From: CALFXN01 sp937957815
Lineage (GTDB): Bacteria; Synergistota; Synergistia; Synergistales; Aminobacteriaceae
Reading direction: 5' to 3'
Length of the DNA stretch: 40,115 nucleotides
Assembly: GCA_036788195.1 (NCBI GenBank)
Contig: DAIQNX010000025.1
Coordinates: forward strand, 1 to 40,115
The first letter of the stretch is position 1. Every line of letters begins with the position of its first letter. Of this stretch, positions 1 through 7,927 are shown in pieces. A program made the position numbers and the translations under genes. The notes under the pieces are model-generated. The model worked only from the letters and a program-made list of their open reading frames with translations. It had not been told where the DNA came from and did no database searches.

Positions 1-14
1 CCCCGAAGAGAATA

Positions 15-51
15 CGGTGGCGCGAAGGAGCTTCGCTCCTTCGCGCCACCG
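15..51. terminator. Hairpin downstream of the deacylase gene
   Basis: A perfect inverted repeat (arms 15-31 and 35-51, three-base loop) starts 18 bases beyond the stop codon of the minus-strand deacylase gene. No T-run follows on either strand, so it is either a weak or bidirectional terminator or an mRNA-end stabilising hairpin. Its length and perfect pairing are seen; the role is inferred. Confidence 0.5.
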
Positions 52-68
52 CCATAGCTCTCCGGCTT

Positions 69-1673
69 CTACCTCGTCGTGTCGTTTCTGCGCAGCGCCC
101 TTCCCGGTCGTCTGCCGGTAAGACTGCCGTCGCGCATCACGATTTCTCCGGATGTCATCACGGCAAAGAACCCGTTCGGATAACTGACCGGGTCCCGATA
201 TGTGCCGGTTTCGAGGACATCATCCGGCGAAAAGGCGACGAGATCCGCAATCGCTCCCTCGCGGATCACCCCTCTCCGCTGAAGTCCAAGCCGGGCCGCG
301 GGCGCGGAAGTCATTCTCCGGATCGCCTGCGGCAAGGAGAGAATCCCTTCTCGTCGCACGTACTGCCCGAGAATCTTCGCAGTCGATCCGTACGTCCTCG
401 GATGCGGCTTCCCTCCGACGATACTGTCGGAACAGAATGTCATGGCTTCGTGGGAGAGGATCGTCCGGACGTCATCCTCGCAGCCGTAGAAGAGTGTCAT
501 CGTCGCGTTTCCCTCTTCCTCGACAAGCAAGTCGCAGAGAGCGTCCACAGGATCCTTGCCGGACGTCGCAGCGATCTCGGCAAGCATTTTCCCTTCGGTC
601 CAGCGGTTCGCATCGGACCGGACCGCATTGATGAGGACGCCATCCCAGCCACAGGAATCCACCCAGTTCTCCCAGAGAAGATCCGTCTTTCCCTTCTGGA
701 TATCCCGGATCTTGCCCCGAACGCTCGGATCCTTGATGAGTTCCAGCATCCGAATCTGTCCCTCCGCGTGGAATGGGGGCGGAATCAGCGCGTCGAGCAT
801 CGTGCTTCCCGCCGTGTAGGGATACTGGTCGAACGTCACGTCAAGTCCCCCCGCGCGGGCGGCGTCGATGACGTCGAGAATCTCGCCGGCCCGTCCATGA
901 TTCCTCTTGCCTGCGATCTTGAGGTGAGAGACATGCAGCGGACATCCGGCCTTCGTACAGATCCCGATAACTTCCCGAAGCGACTGTACGATGTGGTCGG
1001 CCTCGTTTCTCATATGGACGACGAAAAATCCGCCGTGTCGTGCGGTCTCCGCCGCAAGGGCGACGAACTCGCGTTCCTCGGCGAACAGACATGGCGGGTA
1101 GACGAGCCCCGTCGAAAAACCGAACGCTCCCTCCGCCATCGCCGCACCGACAAGTTCCGTCATTCTCCTGATTTCATCCTCCGTCGCCGGACGGTCGTCC
1201 CAGCCAACCACGGACGCCCTGACAGCTCCGTGCGCGACGAGCGCCGCGGTGTTCGCGGCCGGACGAACGCGATCGATCGCGTCGAGATACGCTCCCATGC
1301 TTCCGCTCCACTCCCATTCGGCGTCGTAGCGACCGTCGAGCCCGAGAAGGCGCGTCCGCATCATCGGGCGAGCTCCGGGCGACAGGGGGGCGACGGAGAG
1401 TCCGTCCTGTCCGACAAGCCCGGTCGTGATGCCCTGCATGATCTTCGCGTCCTCTCCGGGCTGCGTGAAGACGCGAAGGTCCGAATGCGTGTGCATGTCA
1501 ATGAATCCCGGGCAGAGGATCCGATCCCCGATGTCCAGGGTAACCGACGCGTCGCCGGTCAATTCTCTCCGGACGACCGCGATCCTGTCTCCAGAGATCC
1601 CGACATCCGCACGGAACCACGGCGCCCCGGTTCCGTCCACAATCCGACAGTGTTTCAGAAGAACATCAAACAT
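69..1673 (-). CDS. N-acyl-D-amino-acid deacylase family amidohydrolase
   Basis: A 534-residue amidohydrolase of the D-aminoacylase family, expected to hydrolyse N-acyl-D-amino acids to the free D-amino acid in the cytoplasm. The metal-binding HxH is in FIDMHTHSD (residues 58-66), and the C-terminal half has the family signature PHPRTYG after a conserved FCSD segment. The start at 1673 was chosen because AAAGAGGTG lies 6-8 bases upstream and the protein then opens with the usual FDVLLKHCRIVDGTG strand; the frame is open for 80 codons further upstream but that part looks like leader. Where the Alcaligenes enzyme has its bridging Cys in G-N-C-G, this protein has G-Q-D-G (Asp90), as in other branches of the family, so substrate and metal usage may differ. 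It is divergent from a GNAT gene and stands alone. Family assignment is firm; the substrate is not known. Confidence 0.9.
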   Translation of the reverse strand: MFDVLLKHCRIVDGTGAPWFRADVGISGDRIAVVRRELTGDASVTLDIGDRILCPGFIDMHTHSDLRVFTQPGEDAKIMQGITTGLVGQDGLSVAPLSPGARPMMRTRLLGLDGRYDAEWEWSGSMGAYLDAIDRVRPAANTAALVAHGAVRASVVGWDDRPATEDEIRRMTELVGAAMAEGAFGFSTGLVYPPCLFAEEREFVALAAETARHGGFFVVHMRNEADHIVQSLREVIGICTKAGCPLHVSHLKIAGKRNHGRAGEILDVIDAARAGGLDVTFDQYPYTAGSTMLDALIPPPFHAEGQIRMLELIKDPSVRGKIRDIQKGKTDLLWENWVDSCGWDGVLINAVRSDANRWTEGKMLAEIAATSGKDPVDALCDLLVEEEGNATMTLFYGCEDDVRTILSHEAMTFCSDSIVGGKPHPRTYGSTAKILGQYVRREGILSLPQAIRRMTSAPAARLGLQRRGVIREGAIADLVAFSPDDVLETGTYRDPVSYPNGFFAVMTSGEIVMRDGSLTGRRPGRALRRNDTTR

Positions 1674-1718
1674 ACAAAGCACCTCTTTCGGGAATGATGA
1701 CGGCGTGCCACAGGGCGA

Positions 1719-1727
1719 ATCATACCA
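1719..1727 (-). promoter_or_regulatory. Extended -10 element of the deacylase promoter
   Basis: On the minus strand TGG-TATGAT forms an extended -10 (hexamer at 1719-1724), predicting a start near 1712 and a leader of about 39 bases that contains the ribosome binding site. No good -35 is visible; the palindrome at 1740-1769 sits there instead. Confidence 0.45.
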
Positions 1728-1739
1728 GATTCCGATATC

Positions 1740-1769
1740 ATTATTGTTTTTTTCATGAAAAACAATAAT
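1740..1769. promoter_or_regulatory. AT-rich inverted repeat, likely operator
   Basis: Two perfect 12-base arms, ATTATTGTTTTT (1740-1751) and AAAAACAATAAT (1758-1769), are separated by six bases in the divergent region between the deacylase and GNAT genes. The repeat occupies about -28 to -57 relative to the predicted deacylase start. Such strong symmetry in an AT-rich island of a high-GC region suggests a binding site for a dimeric regulator; a transcript hairpin is the alternative. Confidence 0.5.
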
Positions 1770-1939
1770 TCCTAAAACAGCCCGCTTGGGACCGGCACCG
1801 AAACCACTCCCGATGTGTCTCCCATATGACCGGAGTGTTCCCGATTTCTTCAGGAATATCGCTTTTTCCTTCATGCTATACTCTCTTGTGTCCGACTTCA
1901 CGGATACGACCACGAAGAAAGCGAGCGGGAGGGCGGTTC

Positions 1940-2461
1940 ATGAGTACGTTGGACGACGCTCTGGAAGGCACAGGCTTCAGCATCCGCCGGGCCTGCCCCT
2001 GTGAGGCTCGGGAACTGACGGATTTCGCCTATGCGTCGAAACGGTCGTGGGGGTATCCGGAGAACGAGCTGGATGATGACTGCGGTCCGTTGACCGTCAC
2101 GCCGGGCTACATCCGCGAGAACACGGTTTTCGTCGCTGAGGACGATCGTCGCATTCTCGGTTTTTTCTCGCTGATCCCGACGGACCGCCCCGACGTCATC
2201 GAACTCGATCATTTCTGGGTCAACCCCGAAACCAGGGGCCGGGGCGTCGGACGAGCAATGTTCGGACGCGTTCGCGACGAGGCGCTCCGGCTCGGGATGC
2301 GGACGCTGTTCATCGTCTCCGATCCGAACGCGGAGGCTTTTTACCTGCGCGCGGGAGCGATCAGGACCGGCGACACTCCCGCCTGCTCGGGAGAGAGACG
2401 GCTTCCGACGCTGGAGCTTCCTCTCCAGCCGAAAGAGACATCGACGCCATCAGGCGAATGA
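1940..2461 (+). CDS. GNAT family N-acetyltransferase
   Basis: A 173-residue GCN5-related acetyltransferase that transfers an acetyl group from acetyl-CoA to an unidentified amine. The acetyl-CoA pyrophosphate loop (motif A) is PETRGRGVGRAMF at about residues 97-109, preceded by the strand VIELDHFWVNP and followed by LFIVSDPNAEAFYLRAGA, the typical motif B. GGGAGGG at 1927-1933 sets the start at 1940; the frame stays open for 38 codons upstream without a better site. A TATACT at 1877-1882 could be its -10. The stop is 37 bases before the M23 peptidase gene on the same strand, so the two may be co-transcribed. Substrate unknown. Confidence 0.85.
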   Translation: MSTLDDALEGTGFSIRRACPCEARELTDFAYASKRSWGYPENELDDDCGPLTVTPGYIRENTVFVAEDDRRILGFFSLIPTDRPDVIELDHFWVNPETRGRGVGRAMFGRVRDEALRLGMRTLFIVSDPNAEAFYLRAGAIRTGDTPACSGERRLPTLELPLQPKETSTPSGE

Positions 2462-2498
2462 CCTGCCAATTTTCCAGACGGTGAAGGAGGGCACCTGT

Positions 2499-3284
2499 AT
2501 GACGCATAAAACGCAAGAACGCACTTTCATTCCATTCCTCGCATTCATTCTTCTGTTCTTCGGGTTCGCATCGCCGGCCCTTTCCGCTCCCGCAACGGAG
2601 CCATGGACGCAGTACCGGGTCGTTTCCGGAGACACGCTCGACTCGATAGCGCGAGCGCACGGGATCTCCGAGAAGAATCTCCGCTTCGCGAACGCCGTCC
2701 ACAAAGGCGGCGATCTCGAGCCGGGCGCGACTCTGCTGATCCCGAAGACCGACGACGACGCCTGCGCGGTTCTCACCGAAGTTCTCGCCAGAAAAAAGGG
2801 AACGGTTCCAGATTCCGCCGGACGACGGCAGGAAATCCGCCTCCCCGGACCGAAGGAACAGCCGCGTTCGACCGCGATGGTGGTATCGCGCATCATGACC
2901 TGGCCCGTGAAGGGAACGGTCAGCTCTCCGTTCGGAGTCCGCAGGGGCGGTCGTTCGCGGCGAGGCCACTTCCACGACGGAATCGACATTCCCGCCCCGA
3001 GGGGAACTTCCATCGTCGCGGCGCTCGACGGGAAGGTCGTCTCGGCCGCATCCCAGCGCGGGTACGGCAAAACCGTCACGATCGACCACGGGAACGGGTT
3101 CGTCACCCGCTACTGCCACTGCCTCGGATTTTCCGTGAAGGTGGGGGGCCACGTCCGCCGCGGGCAGAAGATCGCGACCGTCGGTCGTACCGGCCGCGCG
3201 ACGTGCAATCACGTCCACTTCAGCGTCCTGCGGCACGGACGCGTCGTCGATCCCGCGCCCTATCTGCACTCGACGCAGTTCTAG
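2499..3284 (+). CDS. LysM / M23 family murein endopeptidase
   Basis: A 261-residue exported peptidoglycan hydrolase. It has a hydrophobic signal peptide (about residues 1-31, ending ALSA), a LysM peptidoglycan-binding domain (YRVVSGDTLDSIARAHGIS, about 38-80), a linker and a C-terminal M23 metallopeptidase domain (about 130-250). Zinc-binding and catalytic residues are visible in FHDGID (H-x-x-x-D), YCHC and HVHF. M23 enzymes cut peptide cross-bridges in the wall, and proteins of this layout act in wall growth or cell separation. AAGGAGG at 2484-2490 selects the ATG at 2499 over the GTG at 2481. Its stop codon interlocks with that of the convergent rmuC gene in one CTAG. Confidence 0.9.
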   Translation: MTHKTQERTFIPFLAFILLFFGFASPALSAPATEPWTQYRVVSGDTLDSIARAHGISEKNLRFANAVHKGGDLEPGATLLIPKTDDDACAVLTEVLARKKGTVPDSAGRRQEIRLPGPKEQPRSTAMVVSRIMTWPVKGTVSSPFGVRRGGRSRRGHFHDGIDIPAPRGTSIVAALDGKVVSAASQRGYGKTVTIDHGNGFVTRYCHCLGFSVKVGGHVRRGQKIATVGRTGRATCNHVHFSVLRHGRVVDPAPYLHSTQF

Positions 3285-4648
3285 CTCCGGTTTTCTCCGG
3301 AAGGGACGGGCGGGGGCACGGCCTCCGGCCCGTCGGCGATATCCCCGGTCCCGGACGGAATTCCCGCTTCGGGATAGACTTCGAGGGAGCGGAGCCTGCG
3401 TTCGATCGCGCGGCTCTTCCTCGCGGCTCCCTCGAGCGAATCGCCGGCCTCGAGCAGCTTGCGATGGGTTTTTTCGAGGACCGCGGCAAAGGTTCCGAAT
3501 TCCGTCTTCACCTGTCCGAGAAGTCCCCATACCTCGGCCGAACGTTTCTCGATGGCGAGCGTCCGGAACCCGGTCTGCAGGCTGTTGAGGAGCGCGGCTA
3601 CCGTCGTCGGTCCGGCCACGACGACCCGCGACTCGCGCATGAGCGTCTCGCAGAGTCCGTCGATCCGAAGGACTTCCGCGTAGAGGCCCTCGACCGGAAC
3701 GAAGAGGATCGCGAAGTCGGTCGTATACGGAGGCTCGACGTACTTTTCCCGGATATTCCTCGCCTCCGAGAGGACCCGTTTTTCGAGCTGCCTCCGGCAG
3801 GAACGCGCCGCCTCCGGATCGGCGGCGTCCTGCGCGGCGAGGAGGCGCAGGTAGTCCTCCTGGGGGAACTTCGAATCGAGCGGAAGCCAGACGGGCTCCT
3901 CTCCTTTACCGGGCAGCCGGATCGCGAATTCGACGCGTTCGGTCGAATTCGGCCGCGTGCAGACGTTTGTCGCGTACTGTTCCGGCGAGAGAAGCTGTTC
4001 GAGCAGGCAGCCGAGCTGGATTTCCCCCCAGGTACCGCGCGTCTTGACGTTCGAGAGCACCTTCTTGAGATCTCCGACGTCGGCCGCGAGGACGCGCATC
4101 TCCCCAAGCCCCTGGTGGACGCGTTCGAGGCGGTCGGCAACGCTTCGGAACGCCTCTCCGAGGCGCTGTTCGAGCGTCGCGTTCAGTTTTTCGTCGACGA
4201 CCGAACGGATCTGGTCGAGCTTCTGTTCGTTCCTCGCGTCGAGTTCGCCGAGCCGTCTGTCGACCGCGTCGCGGATACCGTCGAGCTTCGACGAATTCGA
4301 TTCCGTCAGGCGTGACAGCTGGTTCGTGAACGTCTCGAGCTGCCCCTTCTGAAGCATCGCGATTTCCGAGAGACGGGACGAGAGGACGTGCCCCTGACTG
4401 TCCAGGGCCGCCCCCAGTTCTTCCCTGTTCTCGCGCGTCGACGCGCGCAACTCCTCGCGCAACGCCGCGAGCGCCTCAGCCTGGAGACGGACATCCCGAT
4501 CGCGGTCGTCGCGCATGTCGTTCAGGGTCTCTCCGATGTCCTCCGCGGCGCGCGCACTTTCGCGGATACGCACCAGCAGAAACAGCAGAAGCGCGACGAG
4601 CGTCGCCGCTCCGAACGCGAGAATCGTCTCCGCTACCGAGAAGGACAT
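3281..4648 (-). CDS. rmuC: DNA recombination protein RmuC family
   Basis: A 455-residue RmuC-family protein, a predicted membrane-tethered nuclease-fold protein linked to limiting DNA inversions and rearrangements. An N-terminal membrane segment (residues 6-25) is followed by a long charged coiled coil (about 28-170) and the conserved RmuC domain, with TRGTWGEIQLG, PVWLPLDSKFP, TTDFAILFVP and VVAGPTTVAALLNS in family order. The start is unsure: ATG at 4648 or the adjoining GTG at 4651; neither has a strong ribosome binding site. It begins 28 bases after the stop of pckA and is probably its co-transcribed partner, an association I cannot explain functionally. The gene overlaps the convergent M23 gene by four bases. 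Confidence 0.9.
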   Translation of the reverse strand: MSFSVAETILAFGAATLVALLLFLLVRIRESARAAEDIGETLNDMRDDRDRDVRLQAEALAALREELRASTRENREELGAALDSQGHVLSSRLSEIAMLQKGQLETFTNQLSRLTESNSSKLDGIRDAVDRRLGELDARNEQKLDQIRSVVDEKLNATLEQRLGEAFRSVADRLERVHQGLGEMRVLAADVGDLKKVLSNVKTRGTWGEIQLGCLLEQLLSPEQYATNVCTRPNSTERVEFAIRLPGKGEEPVWLPLDSKFPQEDYLRLLAAQDAADPEAARSCRRQLEKRVLSEARNIREKYVEPPYTTDFAILFVPVEGLYAEVLRIDGLCETLMRESRVVVAGPTTVAALLNSLQTGFRTLAIEKRSAEVWGLLGQVKTEFGTFAAVLEKTHRKLLEAGDSLEGAARKSRAIERRLRSLEVYPEAGIPSGTGDIADGPEAVPPPVPSGENRS

Positions 4649-4676
4649 CACCGTTCGCCCGAAGCTCTTTCCGTCG

Positions 4677-6257
4677 CTACGACCGGATGATCGGACCGAC
4701 CGCGACGACCTCCGGTGACACCTTCGAGGAGAAGATCGAAAAATTCGACGCGAACCGCTTCGCGAGCCCGAGAGCCGCCTCTTCGTACGTCGCGAGGTCC
4801 TTCCACATCCGCCGCGGGTTCAGGAGTTCGTCGGGAATCCCGGAGCATCGCTGGGGTACCTGGAACCGGAAGATCGGGTCCGGAACGTATTCCGTCCGGT
4901 CGAGGTCGCCGTTGAGAGCCGCCGACAGCAATGCCCGCGTCACGTGAATCGGAGTCCGGACGCCGACGCCGTAAGGGCCGCCGCTCCATCCGGTGTTGAC
5001 GAGCCATACCCTCGTCCCGTGCGTTTTCAGAAGCTCCCCGAGCATGGACGCATAGGTGAACGGATGCAGCGGCAGGAAAGGAGACCCGAAACACGCCGAA
5101 AAGGTGGCCTGGGGCTCTCTGAGACCGGCCTCGGTCCCCGCGACCTTCGCCGTATAGCCCGAGAGGAAATGGTACATGGCTTCCTCGGCCGAAAGCCGTA
5201 CGATCGGAGGCAGAACGCCGAACGCGTCCGCGGCGAGAAAGAAGATGTTTTTCGGATGCCCCGCCGTTCCAGGAACGAGCGCGTTTCCGATATGCCCCAC
5301 GGGGTAGGTCGCCCGCGTGTTTTCCGTATAACGATCGGAATCGTAGTCGGGATCCCTGTTTTCGTCGAGGACGACATTCTCGATGATTGATCCGAACCTG
5401 ATCGCGCCGTAGATCTGGGGCTCGGCCTCCCGGGAGAGCCTGATGCACTTCGCGTAGCATCCCCCCTCGAAGTTGAAGACTCCGTTCGGGCTCCATCCAT
5501 GCTCGTCGTCGCCGACGAGTCGTCTGGCCGGGTCCGCCGACAGCGTCGTTTTTCCCGTACCCGAGAGTCCGAAGAAAAGGGCCGTGTCGCCGCGCAACCC
5601 GACATTCGCGGAGCAGTGCATCGGCAGCACGCCGCGAGCGGGCATCAGGGCGTTCATGATGGAAAAAACGCTCTTCTTCACCTCGCCCGCGTACTCCGTG
5701 CCGCCGATCAGGACGATCCGGAGTTCGAAATCGATCGCGACGAAGGCGGGAGACCTGAGACCAAGCCGCTCGTATCCCGGAGCCGCAAGCTTCGGCATTG
5801 CCACGACCGTGAAGTCGGCATCCGCATCGTGGTCGTCCTGAAGATCGCGGGGGATGAACAGCGTCCTCGAGAACAGTGCGATCCACGCGAAGTCGCTGAC
5901 GACCCGGATCCGGAGGCGGTATGCCGGGTCAGCTCCCGCGTACCCGTTGAAGATGAACAGATCCCGTCCCTGAAGGTACGAGCGGGACAGATCGAGAAGG
6001 GTATCGAAGACCCCGGGATCCATCGGGGTGTTCACGTCTCCCCAGTGGACGCCGGCACTCGCCGCGTTGCGGACGATATACTTGTCCTGCGGCGACCGCC
6101 CCGTCCGCTCGCCGAACAGTGCGAGCGCGCCGTTTGACGCAAGCGTCGATTCCCCCCTGCCGAGCGATTCCTCGACGAGAAGGGGAACGGGAATATCCTC
6201 CCGAACCGAACGGAGATGGAACAGACCCAAGCGTTCTATTTTCCCGGTATACTGCAT
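4677..6257 (-). CDS. pckA: Phosphoenolpyruvate carboxykinase (ATP)
   Basis: A 526-residue ATP-dependent PEP carboxykinase interconverting oxaloacetate + ATP and PEP + CO2 + ADP in the cytosol. The kinase-1a P-loop GLSGTGKTT (230-238), kinase-2 VGDDEHGW (248-255), GRSPQDKY near residue 53 and the PEPCK signature IGGTEYAGEVKKSVF (184-198) are all intact, and the length is normal for the family. In amino-acid fermenters the enzyme may run in either direction. GGAGGGA five to six bases upstream fixes the start. A TATAAT with a 15-base palindrome next to it lies upstream (6320-6343), pointing to regulated transcription. rmuC follows on the same strand. Confidence 0.97.
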   Translation of the reverse strand: MQYTGKIERLGLFHLRSVREDIPVPLLVEESLGRGESTLASNGALALFGERTGRSPQDKYIVRNAASAGVHWGDVNTPMDPGVFDTLLDLSRSYLQGRDLFIFNGYAGADPAYRLRIRVVSDFAWIALFSRTLFIPRDLQDDHDADADFTVVAMPKLAAPGYERLGLRSPAFVAIDFELRIVLIGGTEYAGEVKKSVFSIMNALMPARGVLPMHCSANVGLRGDTALFFGLSGTGKTTLSADPARRLVGDDEHGWSPNGVFNFEGGCYAKCIRLSREAEPQIYGAIRFGSIIENVVLDENRDPDYDSDRYTENTRATYPVGHIGNALVPGTAGHPKNIFFLAADAFGVLPPIVRLSAEEAMYHFLSGYTAKVAGTEAGLREPQATFSACFGSPFLPLHPFTYASMLGELLKTHGTRVWLVNTGWSGGPYGVGVRTPIHVTRALLSAALNGDLDRTEYVPDPIFRFQVPQRCSGIPDELLNPRRMWKDLATYEEAALGLAKRFASNFSIFSSKVSPEVVAVGPIIRS

Positions 6258-6319
6258 CTCTCTCCCTCCGAATCTCCTGCGGTGGGACGGCGCCTGGGCG
6301 CGGTGCAGGAATGGGTTCG

Positions 6320-6343
6320 ATTATATGACGGAACGACGTTCCG
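6320..6343 (-). promoter_or_regulatory. pckA promoter with palindromic operator
   Basis: On the minus strand a perfect TATAAT (6320-6325) lies about 62 bases before the pckA start. Between it and the -35 position is a 15-base perfect palindrome, CGGAACG-A-CGTTCCG on the plus strand (6329-6343). A protein bound there would block RNA polymerase, so a repressor site is the simplest reading. The -35 hexamer is poor. Confidence 0.55.
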
Positions 6344-6363
6344 ACTCCACAACAAACGGGCCG

Positions 6364-6867
6364 TCACTCCGCACGAAGAAAACGCAGCGTCCGGGAGGCC
6401 CGTGCCACGAGCGGATCGAAACGCGCCTTTTCGGACTTCGGATAGCGGACCAGAAGCGTCGCGATCGTATCGCCGTCGGCCGAAAAGATGACGCGTTCGT
6501 AGAAGATGTCTCCGCCGACCGTTCCCGAAAGCACGAACCAGTTCTCCCGTTTCGCCCTGTACGTGACCGTTCCACCGAGTCCTCTCCAGTCCTCTTCTCG
6601 CTCCGTCGCGTACGACTCGCGGGACGCCCCGAGCGCGTTGTACATGCCGAACACGGAAATGACGCCTTCGGAGGAGGGATCGTAAAAGACGCGTCCGTCG
6701 TTGTTTACGGGAGCTTCGCCCATTCTGAACTCCGAAGGGACATCCACCGCGTAGCCGAACCGCGCGTTCCGGTAGGTCGAGAGCGTGGAGGCCGCTTCGG
6801 CGGACACGGCGGAGGCCAGAGCCGACACAAAAAGAGCCGCATAAAGAATCATACTTCGAACCCGCAT
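6364..6867 (-). CDS. Exported protein of unknown function (PsbP/DcrB-like)
   Basis: A 167-residue protein with a clear signal peptide (residues 1-25, MILYAALFVSALASAVSAEA core) and a small domain that begins with YRNARFGYAVDVPSEF. An F-G-Y, hydrophobic, D-x-P opening followed by alternating strands is typical of small secreted PsbP/DcrB-like domains; I infer this fold only from that pattern. No catalytic or metal motif and no cysteine is visible in the mature part. AAGGAG, seven bases upstream, selects the ATG at 6867; the longer open frame upstream runs antisense into the neighbouring dehydrogenase gene and is rejected. It precedes pckA on the same strand with a 106-bp gap containing the pckA promoter. 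Role unknown. Confidence 0.75.
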   Translation of the reverse strand: MRVRSMILYAALFVSALASAVSAEAASTLSTYRNARFGYAVDVPSEFRMGEAPVNNDGRVFYDPSSEGVISVFGMYNALGASRESYATEREEDWRGLGGTVTYRAKRENWFVLSGTVGGDIFYERVIFSADGDTIATLLVRYPKSEKARFDPLVARASRTLRFLRAE

Positions 6868-6909
6868 GGAATCACTCCTTCCGGGATATCGATCTACCGG
6901 CTCAGATTC

Positions 6910-6915
6910 TATAAT
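6910..6915 (+). promoter_or_regulatory. -10 hexamer for the dehydrogenase gene
   Basis: A perfect TATAAT lies 34 bases before the ATG at 6950 in the 82-bp divergent region. No convincing -35 is present at 17 bases upstream, so activation or an atypical promoter is possible. Confidence 0.4.
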
Positions 6916-6949
6916 GAACGGCGGAAAAGAAAAACGGGGAGGGATACTC

Positions 6950-7927
6950 ATGCGCATTAGCGCGCTTGGATGCGGAACGATGGGAGCCCCGACGGCGGCC
7001 GTCTTCGCCCTCGGAGGGCACGAAGTCATGCTCGCCGGACGGGATATGGCAAAGTCCCTGGCCGGAAGGGAACGGGCGTTCTCCGCGCTCGACCTTCTCG
7101 AACGATCGGGAATCGCGCGTCGCGAGGCCATCCGGGACGCGAAGGAGCGCCTCCATCCGCGCGACGGGCTCGCCGAGGCCGCAGTGGGTGCCGATCTCGT
7201 GATGGAGTCCGCGCCGGAGGATATCGAAGTCAAGAAGGCGATCTACGCCGTGGCTGAACGTCTCGTCGCGCCGGACGTCCCGATCCTCTCGAACACGTCG
7301 GGGCTGATGCCGTCGGTTCTCGCGGCGGACATGAAGCACCCGGAGCGGTTCGTCGTCACTCACTTCTGGAACCCGCCCCACCTGATTCCGCTCGTCGAAG
7401 TCGTCCCCGGACCGACGACGGATCGGGGGCTCGCTCCCCGGATCGCGGACATCCTCCGGTCGCTCGGAAAGAAACCCGTCGTCCTGCGGCGGGAGATCGC
7501 CGGGTTCATCGGGAACCGGCTGCAGTTCGCGCTGCTGCGCGAGGCGTTTCATATCGTCGAGACGGGCGCCGCCTCGATGGAGGACGTCGACGAAACCGTC
7601 CGGAACGGCATCGGACGAAGGTTCCGCGACACGGGCCCCTTCGAAACCGCCGACCTCGGCGGGCTCGACGTCTTTCTGTCGATCAGCCGGTACCTCTTCC
7701 CGGATCTCTCCGGAAACGTCACCCCTCCCGAAGCGCTCGAATCGGCCGTCGCCGCCGGACGTCTCGGCGCGAAGACGGGGGGCGGGCTCTACGACTGGTC
7801 GGCGGAATCACTCGCCGCCGTGAGGGAATCGAGGGAAGCGACGCTCGTCCGCTGCCTGGACGAGGATTTCGGACGGGGTCATCCCTCGACGAGTTCGAGC
7901 ACGACGTCGTCGGGATCGCGCAGGTAG
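6950..7927 (+). CDS. 3-hydroxyacyl-CoA dehydrogenase family protein
   Basis: A 325-residue NAD-dependent dehydrogenase of the 3-hydroxyacyl-CoA / L-gulonate / carnitine dehydrogenase family. The Rossmann motif is GCGTMGAPTAAVFALGGHEV (residues 8-27); the catalytic-domain signature SNTSGLMPS, HFWNPPHLIPLVEVVPG and GFIGNRLQFALLREAF are present, ending with the helical 3HCDH C-domain and KTGGGLYDW. The conserved His in HFWNPP is the expected catalytic base. GGGGAGGG at 6936-6943 decides the start. The last 16 codons overlap the convergent VOC gene by 49 bases, and the Ser/Thr-rich tail there looks like a late stop rather than a conserved end. Substrate is unresolved between 3-hydroxybutyryl-CoA and other 3-hydroxy acids. 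Confidence 0.88.
   Translation: MRISALGCGTMGAPTAAVFALGGHEVMLAGRDMAKSLAGRERAFSALDLLERSGIARREAIRDAKERLHPRDGLAEAAVGADLVMESAPEDIEVKKAIYAVAERLVAPDVPILSNTSGLMPSVLAADMKHPERFVVTHFWNPPHLIPLVEVVPGPTTDRGLAPRIADILRSLGKKPVVLRREIAGFIGNRLQFALLREAFHIVETGAASMEDVDETVRNGIGRRFRDTGPFETADLGGLDVFLSISRYLFPDLSGNVTPPEALESAVAAGRLGAKTGGGLYDWSAESLAAVRESREATLVRCLDEDFGRGHPSTSSSTTSSGSRR

Noticed and set aside
15..51. Transposon end or CRISPR repeat
   Set aside because: A single copy, no flanking duplication, transposase or spacer array; position fits a gene-end hairpin.
1700..1714. Sigma-54 promoter for the deacylase gene
   Set aside because: The minus strand has a fine TGGCACG, but the -12 part reads CATC instead of TTGC, so the essential GC is missing.
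2361..3530. 389-codon minus-strand open frame across the M23 gene
   Set aside because: Shadow of the M23 peptidase frame; Arg-rich low-complexity composition and no ribosome binding site.
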